Source: Drechmeria coniospora | Lineage: Eukaryota; Ascomycota; Sordariomycetes; Hypocreales; Ophiocordycipitaceae | Direction of reading: 5' to 3' | Length of the DNA: 64,000 nucleotides | Assembly: GCF_001625195.1 (NCBI RefSeq) | Contig: NC_054390.1 | Coordinates: forward strand, 5,553,222-5,617,221 | In this document: positions 1 through 12,010 of the stretch, piece by piece | Layout of the letters: every line of letters starts with the position of its first letter | Numbering within the stretch: position 1 is the first letter of the stretch | The notes under the pieces: model-generated | What the model was told of the DNA's origin: nothing | Database searches by the model: none | Seen by the model: only the letters and a program-made list of their open reading frames with translations | Translations under genes and position numbers: made by a program

Positions 1-2164
1 TTGCATGCAGCGCGCTCGTGATTCTTCAAGCTACCTACCTAGTACCTACGTAAATACTTACTACAGAGTACGGAGTACCTACCGCACCTAACATACCAAG
101 CACTTACAGAACTTAGGTACTAATAGTACCGACATGTAAGTGATTGGAGGTGGACTCGCCTGCGCAGTGTCGTGCGTGGTGCATTTGTCGTAGCAAGTAC
201 AAGTACTCGTACGTGTGCATGTACCTGCCTGCATGTATTGGCGTATTGTCATTCACACAAGTACACCTAGGTGTACATGTACTCATCGGTGCCGGGTCGG
301 TAAGAGCATTAATCAATATCGACATACGAGTACGTGGCAAGTAAACCTCGGACAAACCTTGGTAGTATGAGTACCTGGACGTTTGTATCAACGGATTTAT
401 CCACTTGAATCCACAGAAATGAAGGGTGGGAATGCTGTCATCAACGCTCCAATAAATTCGCAGTGTCGATTGGGAAAGCACCACATGATGAGCGGGCGGC
501 CAACGCCGATCGAATTCTGTACGGTCTAGTGATGCGAGCGGCGACGTCAGCCTGATATTTCTTCTTGGTCCCGACCTGGCTGTCCCATACTTGTACTACA
601 TGTAGTATTAATACTACGCGTACACCGTACGGAGACACTGACGTTAAACTTGGATGCAGGCAGTACCAAGCACGGAGTACATATGACTGTACATGTGCAA
701 GTACAGTACGTACTTGCATGCAACACACATCCGCGACTGTGCACCATTGCGCATATAATACGTTGTATGTGTAGGGATAGGATTGGGAAAAGCGGGTTCT
801 GTTTGGTTTGGTGGAACGCGTGGGTTCCAGCGTCCATCCTCTGGGCGGCATAATTAGCGGGGTCGGTAGGAGTTTCTGCCAAACACCCCCATGAATCCCT
901 GCACTGTTGATGGACCCTCGTGGTGGGACGATGGATGGTGTGGTGCTGTTGGTTAAGGCATTCGTTTCTCCTACGAAATGGGTGCGGAGAGGACTTTGGG
1001 CAGTGTACAGTAGTAGTGCTCAGTACTTGCTTGTATTACAGAAGCATGAAGTACTTACAGTACAACTACAATACATTCGCTGTACTGTACTCCGTACTTA
1101 CGGAGGAGTACTTATTACTTGTTAATTCCTGGTACGTACTAATGCACATGTGCGCATGCAGTATTACTTAGCACGCTGTACAGTATGTATCAGTAGTACA
1201 GCAGCTGGAGCAAGTGTACCTTGCTGAGGTACGGTGCACCTATACTTGCATGTGCTGTATGTACTTACATGTACTGTTCGTGTAATTACCTGCGCGGCAA
1301 CTGTCCTGCCCACCGCCTGCTGCCTGCTTCCCATACTCGTACAGTATACGAGAAGAGTACAAGCACGAGTACTCCGTACAAGCGCGAGACAATCTCGGCC
1401 GGCAGCAGCCGACAAAGCTTCCATCCCACCGTCATTTTTCATGTTGGCACACCCGACAGGACGGAAAGCACGACGCCCGAACGCAGCTCTGACTCCTTCC
1501 CATCCGCCGCAGCACCTGTAGGAGCTCGTGCTCGCGCCTGCCTCGTACCTCCTCGTACCTGCCTGTAGGTGTACTTACCAACGTGGCAAGGGACCACCCA
1601 CCCGGGAAATCAGGCACTCTCTCTCTGCTAAGGTACCCGAACCTTGCCATGCCTAGTACAGTACTTAGTTCCAAAACCCAGCCCACGTCTTCCTTGAACG
1701 TCCCCCCCCCCCCCCCTCACATCCCTCTGTGAGAACCGCCGTTGGTCGACTGACGCCTCGAGAAAAGCTTGACCCTCCTGGCGTACGGATAGGATCGTGG
1801 GCTGGAGGTGCTCCATCCCTGCACGAGGACTCCGTCCAGCAGTGCCGCGCGCCACTGGCAGAGGCTCCTCTCGTCTTTACATCGGATGCTCTATCAGCCA
1901 TTTCATATGAATACCTGCCGTGCTGGCTTACTCCCCACCTCTGTTTCCGTCGTCCTTACGACACCATCCATCCATCTCTCTCTCCCCTTTCCTCCGTCAA
2001 AGCCTCTCGTCTTCCTCTCTTCCAAACTCGCCTCCGGTCGGCACTCTCGCGAGAGGCTGATCGTTTGTTTCTTCTTCGCCTTCGGCTCCATTTCACAACG
2101 TTCCTCCTCCTCCTCCTCCCCCATCTCCCAGACTTGACGAATCCGTCCATCGCCCCCTACCGCC
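1..2164. other. 5' flanking intergenic region, GTAC-rich then pyrimidine-rich
   Basis: I see no convincing gene here; the open frames are short and of arbitrary composition. The first ~1.4 kb is dense in GTAC-containing words (AGTAC, GTACTTG, GTACGGAGTACC near 69-80, ACTCCGTACTTACGGAGGAGT near 1089-1108). A run of 15 C lies at 1702-1716. From about 1930 to 2160 the plus strand is C/T-rich, which suits a promoter and 5' leader for the Zn2Cys6 gene starting at 2165. Confidence 0.6.
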
Positions 2165-5100
2165 ATGTCGAGCGATTCGACCGTACGTCGCATCCTGCCG
2201 CAGGACGCCCAGAGTGCCCAGATGGGCTCCTTTCCCTTTGCGCCGCAGCAGTATCCTCCGAGAGAAGTGCGGAAGAGTAAGCCAACCGTTCCGGCACGGA
2301 ACTTGATGTCGCTGCCCGAGACCTCCCGTCTAACCGTCTGGCTGCAGACTACGTCTTTGTAGATGAGCACAACCGCCACAAGCGGCTCAAGGGTGCGGTT
2401 GCTCGTCCTCCTCCATGGTCCTTCCTGCCTCCTGGCTGACACCATCCAGTCATGAGAGCTTGCGAAGGCTGCCGGAGACGAAAAATCAAGTGCGATGCCG
2501 CCACGACAAACACTTGGCCCTGCTCGGCCTGCATCAGGCTCAAGCTCCATTGCGTTCGGCCAAACGGCTACGAATGCTCCGACTCGACCATGTACGATGC
2601 CTTTCTAGATTCCGCCGGCGAGTTTCAGCAAATGTCGCTGCAACCTCAGACGAACGGCAAGGACGTTCAGGACGTGTACACCCACCACGGCTCCTACCCC
2701 GACTCGGCCGCCTCCAACTTTCACGCACTTCCTTTCGAAGCATCCGAGTCGCAGCACAACCTGCATTACACCACGGTCCCGCCGCCTTCCGTATCCGTCA
2801 TGGACCAGCAGTACGCGCCCCAGAACGCCTTTCCCACCCCCCCTCTGCAGCAGGAGCCGCGGCAGGACTCGTCCCCGGGGGCCTACTCTACAGATTCCTA
2901 CCTGCAGCAAGATCTCGCCGATCTTCTGGGTGGCTTGAAGGTGAACGAGTTGGGAACAGGTACGTGGTAGTTGCACCGGCCTCGTGCTTAAGTCGGACCT
3001 AACACGCGCACAGCGCCCTATCTGCGCAACAAGGCATCGTTTCGACGTGAGGAGCAGCCGGCGATTGAGGATGATGACGGCTTTGGGAGCGTTTTGACCC
3101 CCATTGCCTCTGGCCCAGGCCACAAAGTTCGAATCCCCCTGGAGTTGATGCCGGACGACGCCTCGGCGCTGCACTATTTTGATCTCTACTTTGTCCACGT
3201 GCACCCTTACGTTCCCGTTCTCGACAAAGCTCAGTTCTATCGCCAGTGGAGCACGGCTCGGGAGACGATTTCACCCCTGATTCTCGAGGCACTCTTTGCC
3301 ATTGGAAGCCGCTTGGCCGACGATCCCACCCAGGGGCAGCAGTGGCTTGCTCTCGCTTCAAGTACGCTCGTACTCTCTTCTCCCAACGGAGCGGCCGGTT
3401 GACCAGATGCAGGACATGCCGACGCCTTCATGGACGTTCCCCGCTTGAGCACCCTGCAGGCTCTGTTGATGATTCTCAAGGCGCGGGAGGCGGCGCCGAA
3501 ACGGGGCTACTACTATCGCTCCTGGATGACCGTCATCCAGTGCGTCCAGATGGGCAAGGATTTGGGGCTCGAGGAGCACCACGACGAACACCAAGCCGGC
3601 CAGCCCTGCGAGCACAGCGCTGCGGAATGCCAACTTCGCACCCGAATCTGGCAGACGGTATTTGTCTGCGAAGTCATGGTCAGCACTCCTCAAGGTTTGT
3701 ACTCGCACCTCCTACCGACGTCCGCGCCCGCCAGACACTGACTGCTTGCAGGCCGTCACAACTTGTCCGTCGACCTGGACTCTGTCGACTTTGACCTCCC
3801 CCAGCCAATCGGCGGAGGTGGCGATGACGATCATCTCGTTGCGCGGAATTTTACCCACTTCGCTCGGCTCGTGCGCAACATTGGCAAGATGAGCAACGTC
3901 TACTCCAAGATAAGGAGGAAAAAGGACTGGGGCATGGACCCGGAGTTCCAGCAGCTGAGCCAGAGCATCAATTCGTTTCTGACCGAGCTGCCTGCCGACA
4001 TGTCGATTACATTTCCGCCCGACAATTCGCCGCCGCTCCTGCCGTCCTCGTTTCTCGGAAACCTGCACTCGTACTACTACCTGGTCCTCATCCTCTACTA
4101 CCGCCCCGTGCTGTCCTTTCTCGACCCGGCTGCGAACGAGTCGCAGTGGAAGCATCACATGCTGATCTGCTACAACTCGGCAAAGGCACTCTGCCGTCTT
4201 CAAGAGGCCATGCTGCAGTCGTACGGCCTCACCGGGCTTCAGAGCATGCAGAGAGGATTCAGCTTTACCGTTTACGCCGGGCTATCCTGCATCGTCCTCC
4301 ATCTTGTAAGATCCTTGTTTCGGCGACGCCTTGTTCCTCTTCTAACCATCGCAGGTGGCCATCGTATCGCCCGACCCTGACTTCAACACTGACGCACGCG
4401 AGTACTTTACTCGCCACATGAGGATACTGGAAAAGGCCATGGAGGCGTGGCCGATGCCGGAGCTTCAAAGGCAGGTCGACGCCGTCCGCGAAGCCTTTTC
4501 GGCCGATGTCAGCAGGCCCTTTGTGCTCAAGCCATCCTTTCCGTACGGAAGCCCACGTTCGTCGAGCCACTCGAGCCCCCCGCGAGGAAAGCATGGGTAC
4601 AGGTCGATGGACAGGACGGGCTCCATGGATCAACACTTGGGGGCTGCGCATGCCCCGACAATGTCTTACTCGGGCCATCCCATGTCTCCGGTTTCGGCAG
4701 ATCCGGGCGACAGCAAGAGTGACTCGCCAATCATCCAGTCACTGGCCATGATGCCTGAAGGCCCAGCATCGGATATTTCCAACGGCCTGGTGATGGAGAG
4801 CAGCCAGCCCTCGTGGAACCCGGCTCGGATCTTTGAGTATGTCGTTGATGACGAATGAGATGACCCGGAGCTGACTTGAAGCAGGCAATGGAACACGTCC
4901 TTTGGCGCTCCGACTCATGCGGGGCAAGTCTCGCCGACTCAAACACATCCGATGAACATTACCGCTTCCTCTTCGAGTGCCTCGGAAGTGTCGACAGTTC
5001 ACGATTTTCAGCAGGTAAATTCGTCTATTCCCCGGCAGGTGCCGGCGCAACAATACTCCACGTCGGCACCTATGCCACACTTCATCACGCCGGCCATGTG

Positions 5101-5185
5101 GCAGGAGTCGGTGGCGAGCGTTTACGAAGGTGGGCTCAAACGGTCCTGGGACTACGACGCGATAGGGGTACCCAAGCGTCACTAG
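2165..5185 (+). CDS. Zn(II)2Cys6 transcription factor with fungal-specific regulatory domain
   Basis: Probable nuclear DNA-binding regulator. The inferred exons are 2165-2276, 2450-2959, 3014-3361, 3423 is not used (3413-3694 is), 3752-4305, 4355-4836 and 4885-5185. They give 862 codons with consistent phases. The binuclear zinc cluster spans residues 42-72 with spacing C-X2-C-X6-C-X9-C-X2-C-X6-C and a basic RRRKIKC core. The middle region (YFDLYFVHVHPYVPVLDK, then LEALFAIGSRLADD and MDVPRLSTLQALLMI) matches the fungal_trans (PF04082) homology domain of this regulator class. The C-terminus is Ser/Pro-rich and ends in a basic/aromatic block (GGLKRSWDYD). A run-on stop at 4856 is avoided by the GTATGT intron at 4837-4884, which recovers this conserved-looking end. 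The start is the first ATG in frame with the zinc cluster through intron 1. Target genes cannot be read from the sequence. Confidence 0.9.
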
Positions 5186-6106
5186 CTAGCCATCTGCACT
5201 GCAAGCTGGCTCGTCGACATCGTATTCCTCCACGGTGGAATTTTTTTTTTTGGAACATCCCGCCAGCTGTCAGCGTGACCTCTTATCACGAAAGGGATGA
5301 GAGCCGCCAGACAACGTCACCACGATTTTACCAGCGTTCCCGGCGCGCCATCAACGTTGAGGTGCTTGGCATGTCTTTCTTTGTGCGTGAAGGAGCCTTG
5401 GTCGTCGGTTCATGGCGTTCGAGGCTGGATCGTCGATCCGATGATTGCTTTTTGTGTTCTCGTGTAGCCGGTGACTGGCTTATTCCCTGCCTATGTATAT
5501 GTATTTCTTTCTTTGGTTTTATCGGAAGGTATCGGTGGATTTTTGGTTGAAACTTGGTGAAGATTTCTCGGGGCGTCTACCGTTGCATGGTTCGTTTCTG
5601 GTGGATTTCTGAAGGATTTCCTGGTTTATATCTTGCCACAAATGGCACGCGATGAGATTATGGAACGAAATAGAGGCAGGGCCTTTGTTCTAAATTATAC
5701 ACATGTTTGTCTTCAGAGTTGTGGTATATTCCTAGTGATTGTGTGATTTGTAATGAGTGAAACTGCCGACGAGGTGAAATGTTTGTGGCAGCTCTACGTG
5801 ATCTGTGGAAGGGTACAGCTGAATACAGTGCAGATGCTGGGTGCCAGCAGACTCGAGAAAATTGGGGGTGAATTATTGAATCGTCGATTTGGTCCCCCCC
5901 CCCCCCCCCCCCCTCCCCAGTCGGGTTTCTGAAGTAGGCATGTGATATGGTAGAGGTCATATCACTACAGGGCCATTTCCGATCTGAGCTCTTCTTTCGC
6001 GGGCATGCAAAGGAAATAGTGAAGGCAGTTTTTATTTATACCCAAATAATTAGATGAAGTAACCCTAAGGCATGTATAAGTTGTTCGATATGGGTTTGCT
6101 GAGTCG
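5186..6106. other. Convergent intergenic region with poly-C tract
   Basis: This lies between the 3' ends of the Zn2Cys6 gene (+) and the TMEM70-like gene (-). It probably holds both 3' UTRs. The most visible element is an uninterrupted run of 20 C at 5894-5913. I see no gene. Confidence 0.6.
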
Positions 6107-7138
6107 TCAGACACGGTCACACTTTGCGCTTCCCATCGTGAATGCTGCCCTCTTCGCCAGCTTTTCCCTCAGCGCGTCCCAAATCCACACATCCACCACG
6201 CCCCGTTTCCTAGTGCCCGGCCGATGGCTCTTCGTCGTTTTCTTGACGTCAGCACCACCGCTCTGAACGTAGAACTGGCTAACGGCTCGATGGTTGTACC
6301 AGCTGCGGGCCTTATTCTCGTTCGCCGTGTCGCGGACGTAGTTGACGAGGCCGAAGCGCTTGGAGACGGGTGCGAGGTCGCCGGCATTCAAGCTGCTGTA
6401 CCGGGGCTTGGCGATGAGGCTCATAGTAGTCATGGTGAGAGGCGTCGAGGGCGGTAGGGCTGCGACGAAGCGCTCGAGGACGGCGCGGGAAGTGCGGGCG
6501 GCGGGCGGCAGGTGCATGTGAATGTGAGTAACGAATGGGGCCGTCGTGTAAGATACGAAGATGATGGGCAGGATGCCGCAGAGTACGACTGAAGGATCTC
6601 ATCAGCAGGCCGTTTTCTTTCTTGATGGATGACGAATACTCGGGGCGCGGTACGGATATACCTCCGGTTGCGTCGGTCAAGGGCTTTTCAGACTTGGCGT
6701 ATGCAGGCACGACTACGAAGCAGAAGAAGGCGCCTATAAAAACGCTCGTGAGCTTGAGCATGGCGAGGAATGTGACTCGGCCCGTGCCGGCGTGGTATAT
6801 TATGAGTCTCTCGGGGATTGCTGAAGTCGCGTCGCATATAGGTCAGTGAGGTCAGAGGGAAGGAAGGGGACTGCATGGCAATGCGAAGGTGGCCACTTCT
6901 CACCGTAGTTCTTGGCATCCTGTGACGCTGCCGTCTTTGCCTGCTTCTTCAGCTCCTCCTCCTCCACACGCCTACTTGTCGTGACTGGACGGGCGTAGCA
7001 TCGTCGTTGGGGGGGTCGCAGCAACGCTACGCGTAATCGCAATATTTGGGTGCCGCAGACTTTTCTGGAGGGCAGTACGCTGACGATTTTTGTGAGCATG
7101 CACACTCTAGAGGTAGTTGCTTTAAACGAAAGCATCAT
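6107..7138 (-). CDS. Mitochondrial inner-membrane protein, TMEM70/TMEM186/TMEM223-like
   Basis: Three exons on the minus strand (7138-6904, 6820-6662, 6588-6107) give 291 residues. Residues 1-60 are rich in Arg, Ser, Leu and hydroxylated residues with almost no acids, and include a CYARPVTTSRR stretch, as in a cleaved mitochondrial presequence. After the first junction comes IPERLIIYHAGTGRVTFLAM and a hydrophobic segment (MLKLTSVFIGAFFCFVVV). A second segment (VLCGILPIIFVSYTTAPFVTHIHMHLP) begins just after the second junction. Two close membrane spans after an 'I/L-Y-x-G' start and a soluble C-terminal tail resemble the TMEM70/TMEM186/TMEM223 group, some of which assist ATP synthase or complex I assembly. 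The family call is from pattern memory and is moderate; mitochondrial location is better supported. The double ATG at 7138 is taken as start. Confidence 0.7.
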
Positions 7139-7944
7139 TCGTTGATTTGCGCTGGGTTAGTGTAAGGCGAGGTTGATGAAAGGAGGAGGGGAGATGAGGT
7201 TAACTTTGCCCAGCGCGTTTACGTGGTTCAGGACAGGTGGAAAGTGCTGATGCCTACCCTAGAGCCAGCGTGTCAACAGTCGGGTAGTAGCTGTCAGGCT
7301 CTTACCCTGTAACGCATACCCCGACGAGCCAAAAGGCATACGTCTTGAATATACCGTTCCATCTATATGGAGTAGTTTTAGTCATGGTTCCTAGCTCTGC
7401 CTTGGAATTACACAATTCTCCCTAGACTGGGGCTTTTTACACATTTCAAGCTACAGCCTACCCCATTACGCCCGACGCAGTTCATATAAAAGTTCCGACA
7501 CGCCAAATGCATTTAACTATTGTCCAGAATCAAATGGCATACCTAGCACAGGCCAGAATGTACCATTAAAGTACTACAATTCCGTGGTAGGGTATCGGTA
7601 TATGGTCTTCCAATTGAACCGGGAACAAAAGGCGGCCACTCGGGACGCTGGGAGCCGCTGACACCACGAAGCATTGCCGGTGATTGCTTCCTTTTCCCTC
7701 CCGCAATGCTGCCAATTGCGCGGGTGACATGGACGAAGCAGTTGAATCAACAAAGTGGACCAACATCATGTATGCATGGGTTTCAAATCCGACACGGTGG
7801 GAGGAATCTTCAAACAACCGGATTATGGGGATCACGGCGGAAGCGTTTACGGCATCAGAAACAGTTGGTCCTGATCTCGAGCAGAATAATGTAAGATTTG
7901 AATGTAGTTACCTTTCCATCCCCAACTGATGACGGTCCGGACTC
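7139..7944. other. Intergenic region, no gene seen
   Basis: About 0.8 kb between two minus-strand genes. It would contain the promoter of the TMEM70-like gene and the 3' flank of the DsbA-like gene. Open frames here (for example 7566-7835 minus) show no recognisable motif. I see no repeat or RNA gene. Confidence 0.5.
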
Positions 7945-8601
7945 CTAGATGACGTTCTTGGTCAACCATTCCTTCCACTGGTCGACAGTCCAGCTCGAGC
8001 TGATGTCGCACACGACGCCGTCAAACACAACGGTCGGCGTGACGTGGACGCCAATCAGGCGGTTCATCTTGGTCAGCAGCTTCAGATCGTTCGTCACCTC
8101 ATTGCCGACGTTCAAGGAGCCATCGGGTCCGGGATGATCGGAAACTTCGAGCATCTTGCAAACCTTGCTCTCGTCCAGGCCGACCTTGGCGGCGATACTG
8201 GCGAGACGCTTATACGTCTCGTTTCTGGCCTCCTTAACGACGTTGACGTCGAAAAAGGCCTTTTGCTCATCGAAAAGAAGGGAGCTGAATTCCCAAAACT
8301 TGGAAGGCTCGAGTCGCAAGACGGCAAGGGCGGCCTCGTGCATGAGCGTGGACGAGGGGTGCCAGGGCTGGACTTGCTGGCGGAAGACGACGGAGAGCGA
8401 GGCGGCCCAGGAGGGTTTGGCTTGCACGAGCGGGAAGACGGCCGTGGTGAGAGTGCCGAACATCTTGGCAGAGAAGGGGCAGCAGTAGTCTAGGTAGAGC
8501 TCGAGCGTGTGCGTAGTGTGCGGCACCGACGAGGAAGACGCCGCGGTGGTGGGAGAGGCGAATTCGAGCTTGTGGGCCGCGAACTTGGGAGGGACGGCCA
8601 T
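7945..8601 (-). CDS. DsbA-like thioredoxin-fold protein (Thioredoxin_4 type)
   Basis: Intronless gene for 218 residues. Residues 30-45 read LELYLDYCCPFSAKMF. This is the usual beta-strand plus active-site loop of DsbA/Thioredoxin_4 proteins, but with adjacent Cys residues (CCPFS) rather than a C-x-x-C pair. The C-terminal part has the cis-proline region VHVTPTVVFDGVV, typical of the fold, followed by the SSWTVDQWKEWL helix. No signal peptide or membrane span is evident, so the protein is probably cytosolic. Related fungal proteins are annotated as thioredoxin-like or DSBA-like oxidoreductases, and substrates are unknown. The start is the first ATG of the frame, followed by a basic segment. 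Neighbouring minus-strand genes appear functionally unrelated. Confidence 0.85.
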   Translation of the reverse strand: MAVPPKFAAHKLEFASPTTAASSSSVPHTTHTLELYLDYCCPFSAKMFGTLTTAVFPLVQAKPSWAASLSVVFRQQVQPWHPSSTLMHEAALAVLRLEPSKFWEFSSLLFDEQKAFFDVNVVKEARNETYKRLASIAAKVGLDESKVCKMLEVSDHPGPDGSLNVGNEVTNDLKLLTKMNRLIGVHVTPTVVFDGVVCDISSSWTVDQWKEWLTKNVI

Positions 8602-9317
8602 GATGCGACCTGGGAGGGTGGGTGTGACGAAGCGGATTGACGATGGGGAGAGAGGCTAGGAAGGGAACGATATTGGGGATACGATGCGAGATGTCGTGAT
8701 GATGTAGGTGATGATGTCCGTGATGATGTCAGTGACTTGTCGACTTGGCTGGGGCGGGGAGAGTGAGGGGCAACACAGGGGCCGAGGGGGGGGGGGGGGA
8801 AGCTTAGATAGGTACTCCGTACTTACTTGCGAGTGAAAGCGCTGTAACATCCTTCCTAGGATGGACAATTACTTACAGTACATACTTACATACAGTGTAC
8901 GGAGTACATGACGAGTACATGTCCCATCAAAGCATCGGGAAGCGGGTTAAAAAAGATGCGTGCCAAGTATGGTGTACCTGTACCTATTCAGAAATAACCT
9001 CGCCGTTCTCTTCGACGTGAAATAAACGCTCAGCAGAGACTGTACCTCATCAACGCCGGTGCCCGATATCACTGTCCAAGGCCCAACGCCTACTATCCGG
9101 CGTCTATCGTCTGCCATCTATGGTCTATCATCTCCCGTCCATGGCCCATTGTCCACCGTCTATTGTCTATTGTCTATTGTCCATCGTCCATCGTCCATCG
9201 TCCATCGTCCATCGTCCATCGTCCATCGTCTACGCCCAAACGACTGCTATCCCGTGTACGGCCCCAGACCAGTCCAACTCCAACACTCCAGGAAACAGCA
9301 AAACAGTCCGTGACAGC
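8602..9317. other. Intergenic region with GTAC motifs and heptamer minisatellite
   Basis: Contains a TACTCCGTAC/GTACGGAGTA pair near 8812-8822 and 8899-8911, a short G run near 8788-8800, and the heptamer array listed separately. I see no gene. Confidence 0.5.
9161..9230 (+). repeat. Heptanucleotide tandem repeat, 10 perfect units in two variants
   Basis: Three copies of TATTGTC are followed directly by seven copies of CATCGTC. The two variants differ at two positions (TATTGTC/CATCGTC). Degenerate copies continue upstream to about 9090 (TCTATCGTCTGCCATC and similar). Period 7 is not a multiple of 3, so all frames read through a peptide repeat of seven residues. I regard it as non-coding because it lies just beyond the 3' end of the P450 gene. 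Confidence 0.95.
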
Positions 9318-10995
9318 TCAGCGGATTCTCACAAGTCTCGCCTGCACTTCGTCGCCCAGCCGGTCGAATCCAAAATTCATCGCTTCCCGCCTTGGCGGCG
9401 GAGGAAACGGCGCGCCGGTCGCGCTCTCGACGTCAAAGTCTCTCAGCAGCGTCGCCACCGTCAAAAGGGCCGTCTCGGAGCCGAAGCGCCTGCCCGGACA
9501 CAAGTTGCCGGCGACGCCAAAGCCGCGTACCTTCTGCGTCAGCTGGCAGCGCAGCCTCCCACTATCATCTAGAAAGCGCTCGGCCCTGAAGGATTCGGCA
9601 TCCGGCCCCCATGTCTTGGGATCGAGGTTGAAGGAGAGCATCGGCAGGAGGACAACGTCGTGCTTGAAGATGGATATCGGTCCGGCAACGGGCGGGCATG
9701 GGTAAGCGCAGGAGGGAGGCAGGGTCAGGGTGAAATCGCTCGAGGCGACGCGGGGCACCATGGTCATGCAGAGGCGCATCGTCTCATGCCAAGCGGCAAC
9801 GAGGTGGGGGCAAGTCTCGCGAATATTGCTCATTTCCAGATGCCCCAGCGCGGAGCCACGGCCGGCGTCTTCACCCGTCGTTGCCTTGAGCTGACGGATC
9901 TCGTCGACGACTTTCCGCCGCAGCTCGTCGTTGACGAGGAGGTACCGGACAAGCCAGACGGAGACGGTGCTCGCCGTCGGCAAAAGACCCAAGGCCTCGA
10001 TCAGCTCAAACTTGTAGTAGTCCAGGTTGGTCTCCCAGTCGGCATCGTTGATGTATATCGCGTTGGTTCGGTGGGCCAGGCTCGACATTCGAGCCGAGCG
10101 GTGGGCGCGGTGAAAAGCGACGAGCTTGCCGACGACGAGCTCGCGGGCACGGTATGCCGCCCTGGCCGTGATGGAGGGCAAGGGCCGGCACAAGGACTCG
10201 AATTCGTCGCTCAAGATGCTGCCGGGCCCCAATCAGGACGCGAAGACGGCGAAACGGGGGCGAGGGGACGCGTGGCACTCACATGAACTGGTCCATGAAC
10301 TCGCCGTCCTCCGCCCACGGGTTCTCCGGGCCCCAGACGGCCCGTGCCGTTGCGCAGGCGACCATTTCGAACAGCCAGCGCCCGAGGGGGACCTCCTGCA
10401 CCCGCGGCTGCTTGCCGAACCGTTCGCCGAGGTACGAGACCGAGGCCTCGGCAAGCTCCAGCGACCCCTGAGGGCTCGAGAGGGCATGGGCGTGGAAGGG
10501 CCGCGGGTCGTACTCGTTGAGGATGCGAATTGCCTTGTCACCGAGGTGAAGGGCGCGTCTGCCGACGAGGGCGATGAGCTGGATCAAGCTCGTGTGGCGC
10601 GCGTGCTTCGCCAGGACACGATCGAGGGAGGGATCGATGACGAGCAGCCGCTTGGACAGGACGTCGATGCTGAATATGGGCTGCCGCGTCTTGCGTATCA
10701 GGCCGTCGACGTACCGTCCGCCGTCGCGATGGAGCTTGAGCGCGTGTCCAACCCACGGGATGGCCGAGGAAACGTGGGGGAGGCCCGTTCGCGCTGAGGA
10801 GCGTGACGATGCGGCGGCCAGCCTCGGACGGGAACGATTCCCCCCAGCAGCCATCCTCGCCGAGCCGGAGAGGGACAGGAGGAGGATGGTGGTGAAGGCG
10901 GGAACGAGCAGGTACAGGTCATGGAACGTGGCTCCCGCCGGACGGGGGAGAGGAGAAGAGGGGGAAAACAGGTGGCTATTGTTCATGCTGGCCAT
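9318..10995 (-). CDS. Cytochrome P450 monooxygenase
   Basis: Two exons (10995-10283 and 10218-9318) give 537 residues, a normal length for a microsomal fungal P450. The N-terminus has a hydrophobic anchor (LYLLVPAFTTILLLSLSG) followed by basic residues. The K-helix ExxR motif is seen in HETMRLC and a PERF-like element in FRAERF. The heme loop is FGVAGNLCPGRRFG, with all consensus positions F-x-x-G-x-x-x-C-x-G and the cysteine thiolate ligand. The I-helix lacks a clear AGxxT and instead reads GLLPTASTVSVWLV. This resembles CYP7/CYP8-type P450s, some of which isomerise or hydroxylate without the usual oxygen-activation threonine. The substrate is unknown. No polyketide, peptide or terpene synthase is adjacent, so there is no sign of a biosynthetic cluster within the window. 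Confidence 0.9.
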
Positions 10996-11804
10996 CGAAG
11001 CCGTTCTTTCTCTCGCTTTGCTCTAACATTGTGCAGGCAAGCGCGCCGACGCCGGGGCAAAGGAGACTGGTTTTTATAGGACCGTCAGGAATGGGCGCCG
11101 GGCTCTGCGACGATACAACGTTGAGTTTGAGACGCAGCGTCCCGCCATCAATGACTCCATCGGTGTCGAGGAAGGAAACGCCGTGCCCGAAGCTTCGCCT
11201 CCCCATGCGAGGCTGTCTCCAAGGTCAGCTGCGGTGCGAAAGGCTTCCGACCCCAACGATGGGGGTTCGCATGCGGAGCGCAGACGCAGGTCGGACGGAT
11301 AGCTGCGGTCGGATGGGCATCTACCTTGGTCAGTAGGCGTCTGGTAGGGAGTCGGATGGGGAGTCGGTCGGTCGGTAGGGGGAGGGGAGGGCCAACCGCA
11401 GGTGATGGGGGTGTATTTCAGCATTTTGGACGTTGTTGCCGTCCGTCGTCGGCCTCGTACCGCCGAGGTTCCCGCGCCAGCCACGCCGAGGGAGTGGTTA
11501 CCGCAAACTCGCTCCACGGCGCGTTGAAGAGGCCCCGAGCGGTGCTCGCGGGAGAGAGGACGCAGGCAAGATTGGCCACGTCGGTGCGGTGACATGTTTG
11601 GCTGGAACACCAGCTGAGGACGATTTCAGCCTTGCCGAGGGAACCAATCAGGGGCGAAGCGCAGCGTTTGCGTCCCTTGCATCAGCCGCATGCGAGAGCG
11701 CAGCTGATGGCCATGCCGACAGGCACGAACTCTTTCTCCAGACAGGGGCTGCCACGGTCGCACGCTGCCAAGGAGCGGGGGGTGGGAGAAGGGGACGAGG
11801 GTGT

Positions 11805-12010
11805 GTGCGCGTGCGTGCATGTAAGTATTCGTGTGTACGTGTATGTGATTATGTATCTATGTGGATGAGATATGTACGTATGTGAATGTGAATAGTATCT
11901 ATGTGTAGGTGAGCATGTAAGTACGTATGTGAATGTGAACATGTATCTATGTGTATGTGAATATGTATCTATGTGAATGTGAACGTGTACGTATATGTGT
12001 GGGTGTGTAC
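11805..12010 (+). repeat. Degenerate purine/TG-rich hexamer-like microsatellite
   Basis: Alternating blocks such as ATGTATCTATGTG, TACGTATGTGAATGTGAA and GTGTATGTGA recur for about 200 bases with drift. The period is near 6 with insertions, as in an old, imperfect microsatellite. The region ends in GTGTACTTACTTACGTG, merging with the GTAC-type motifs seen elsewhere. Confidence 0.75.
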
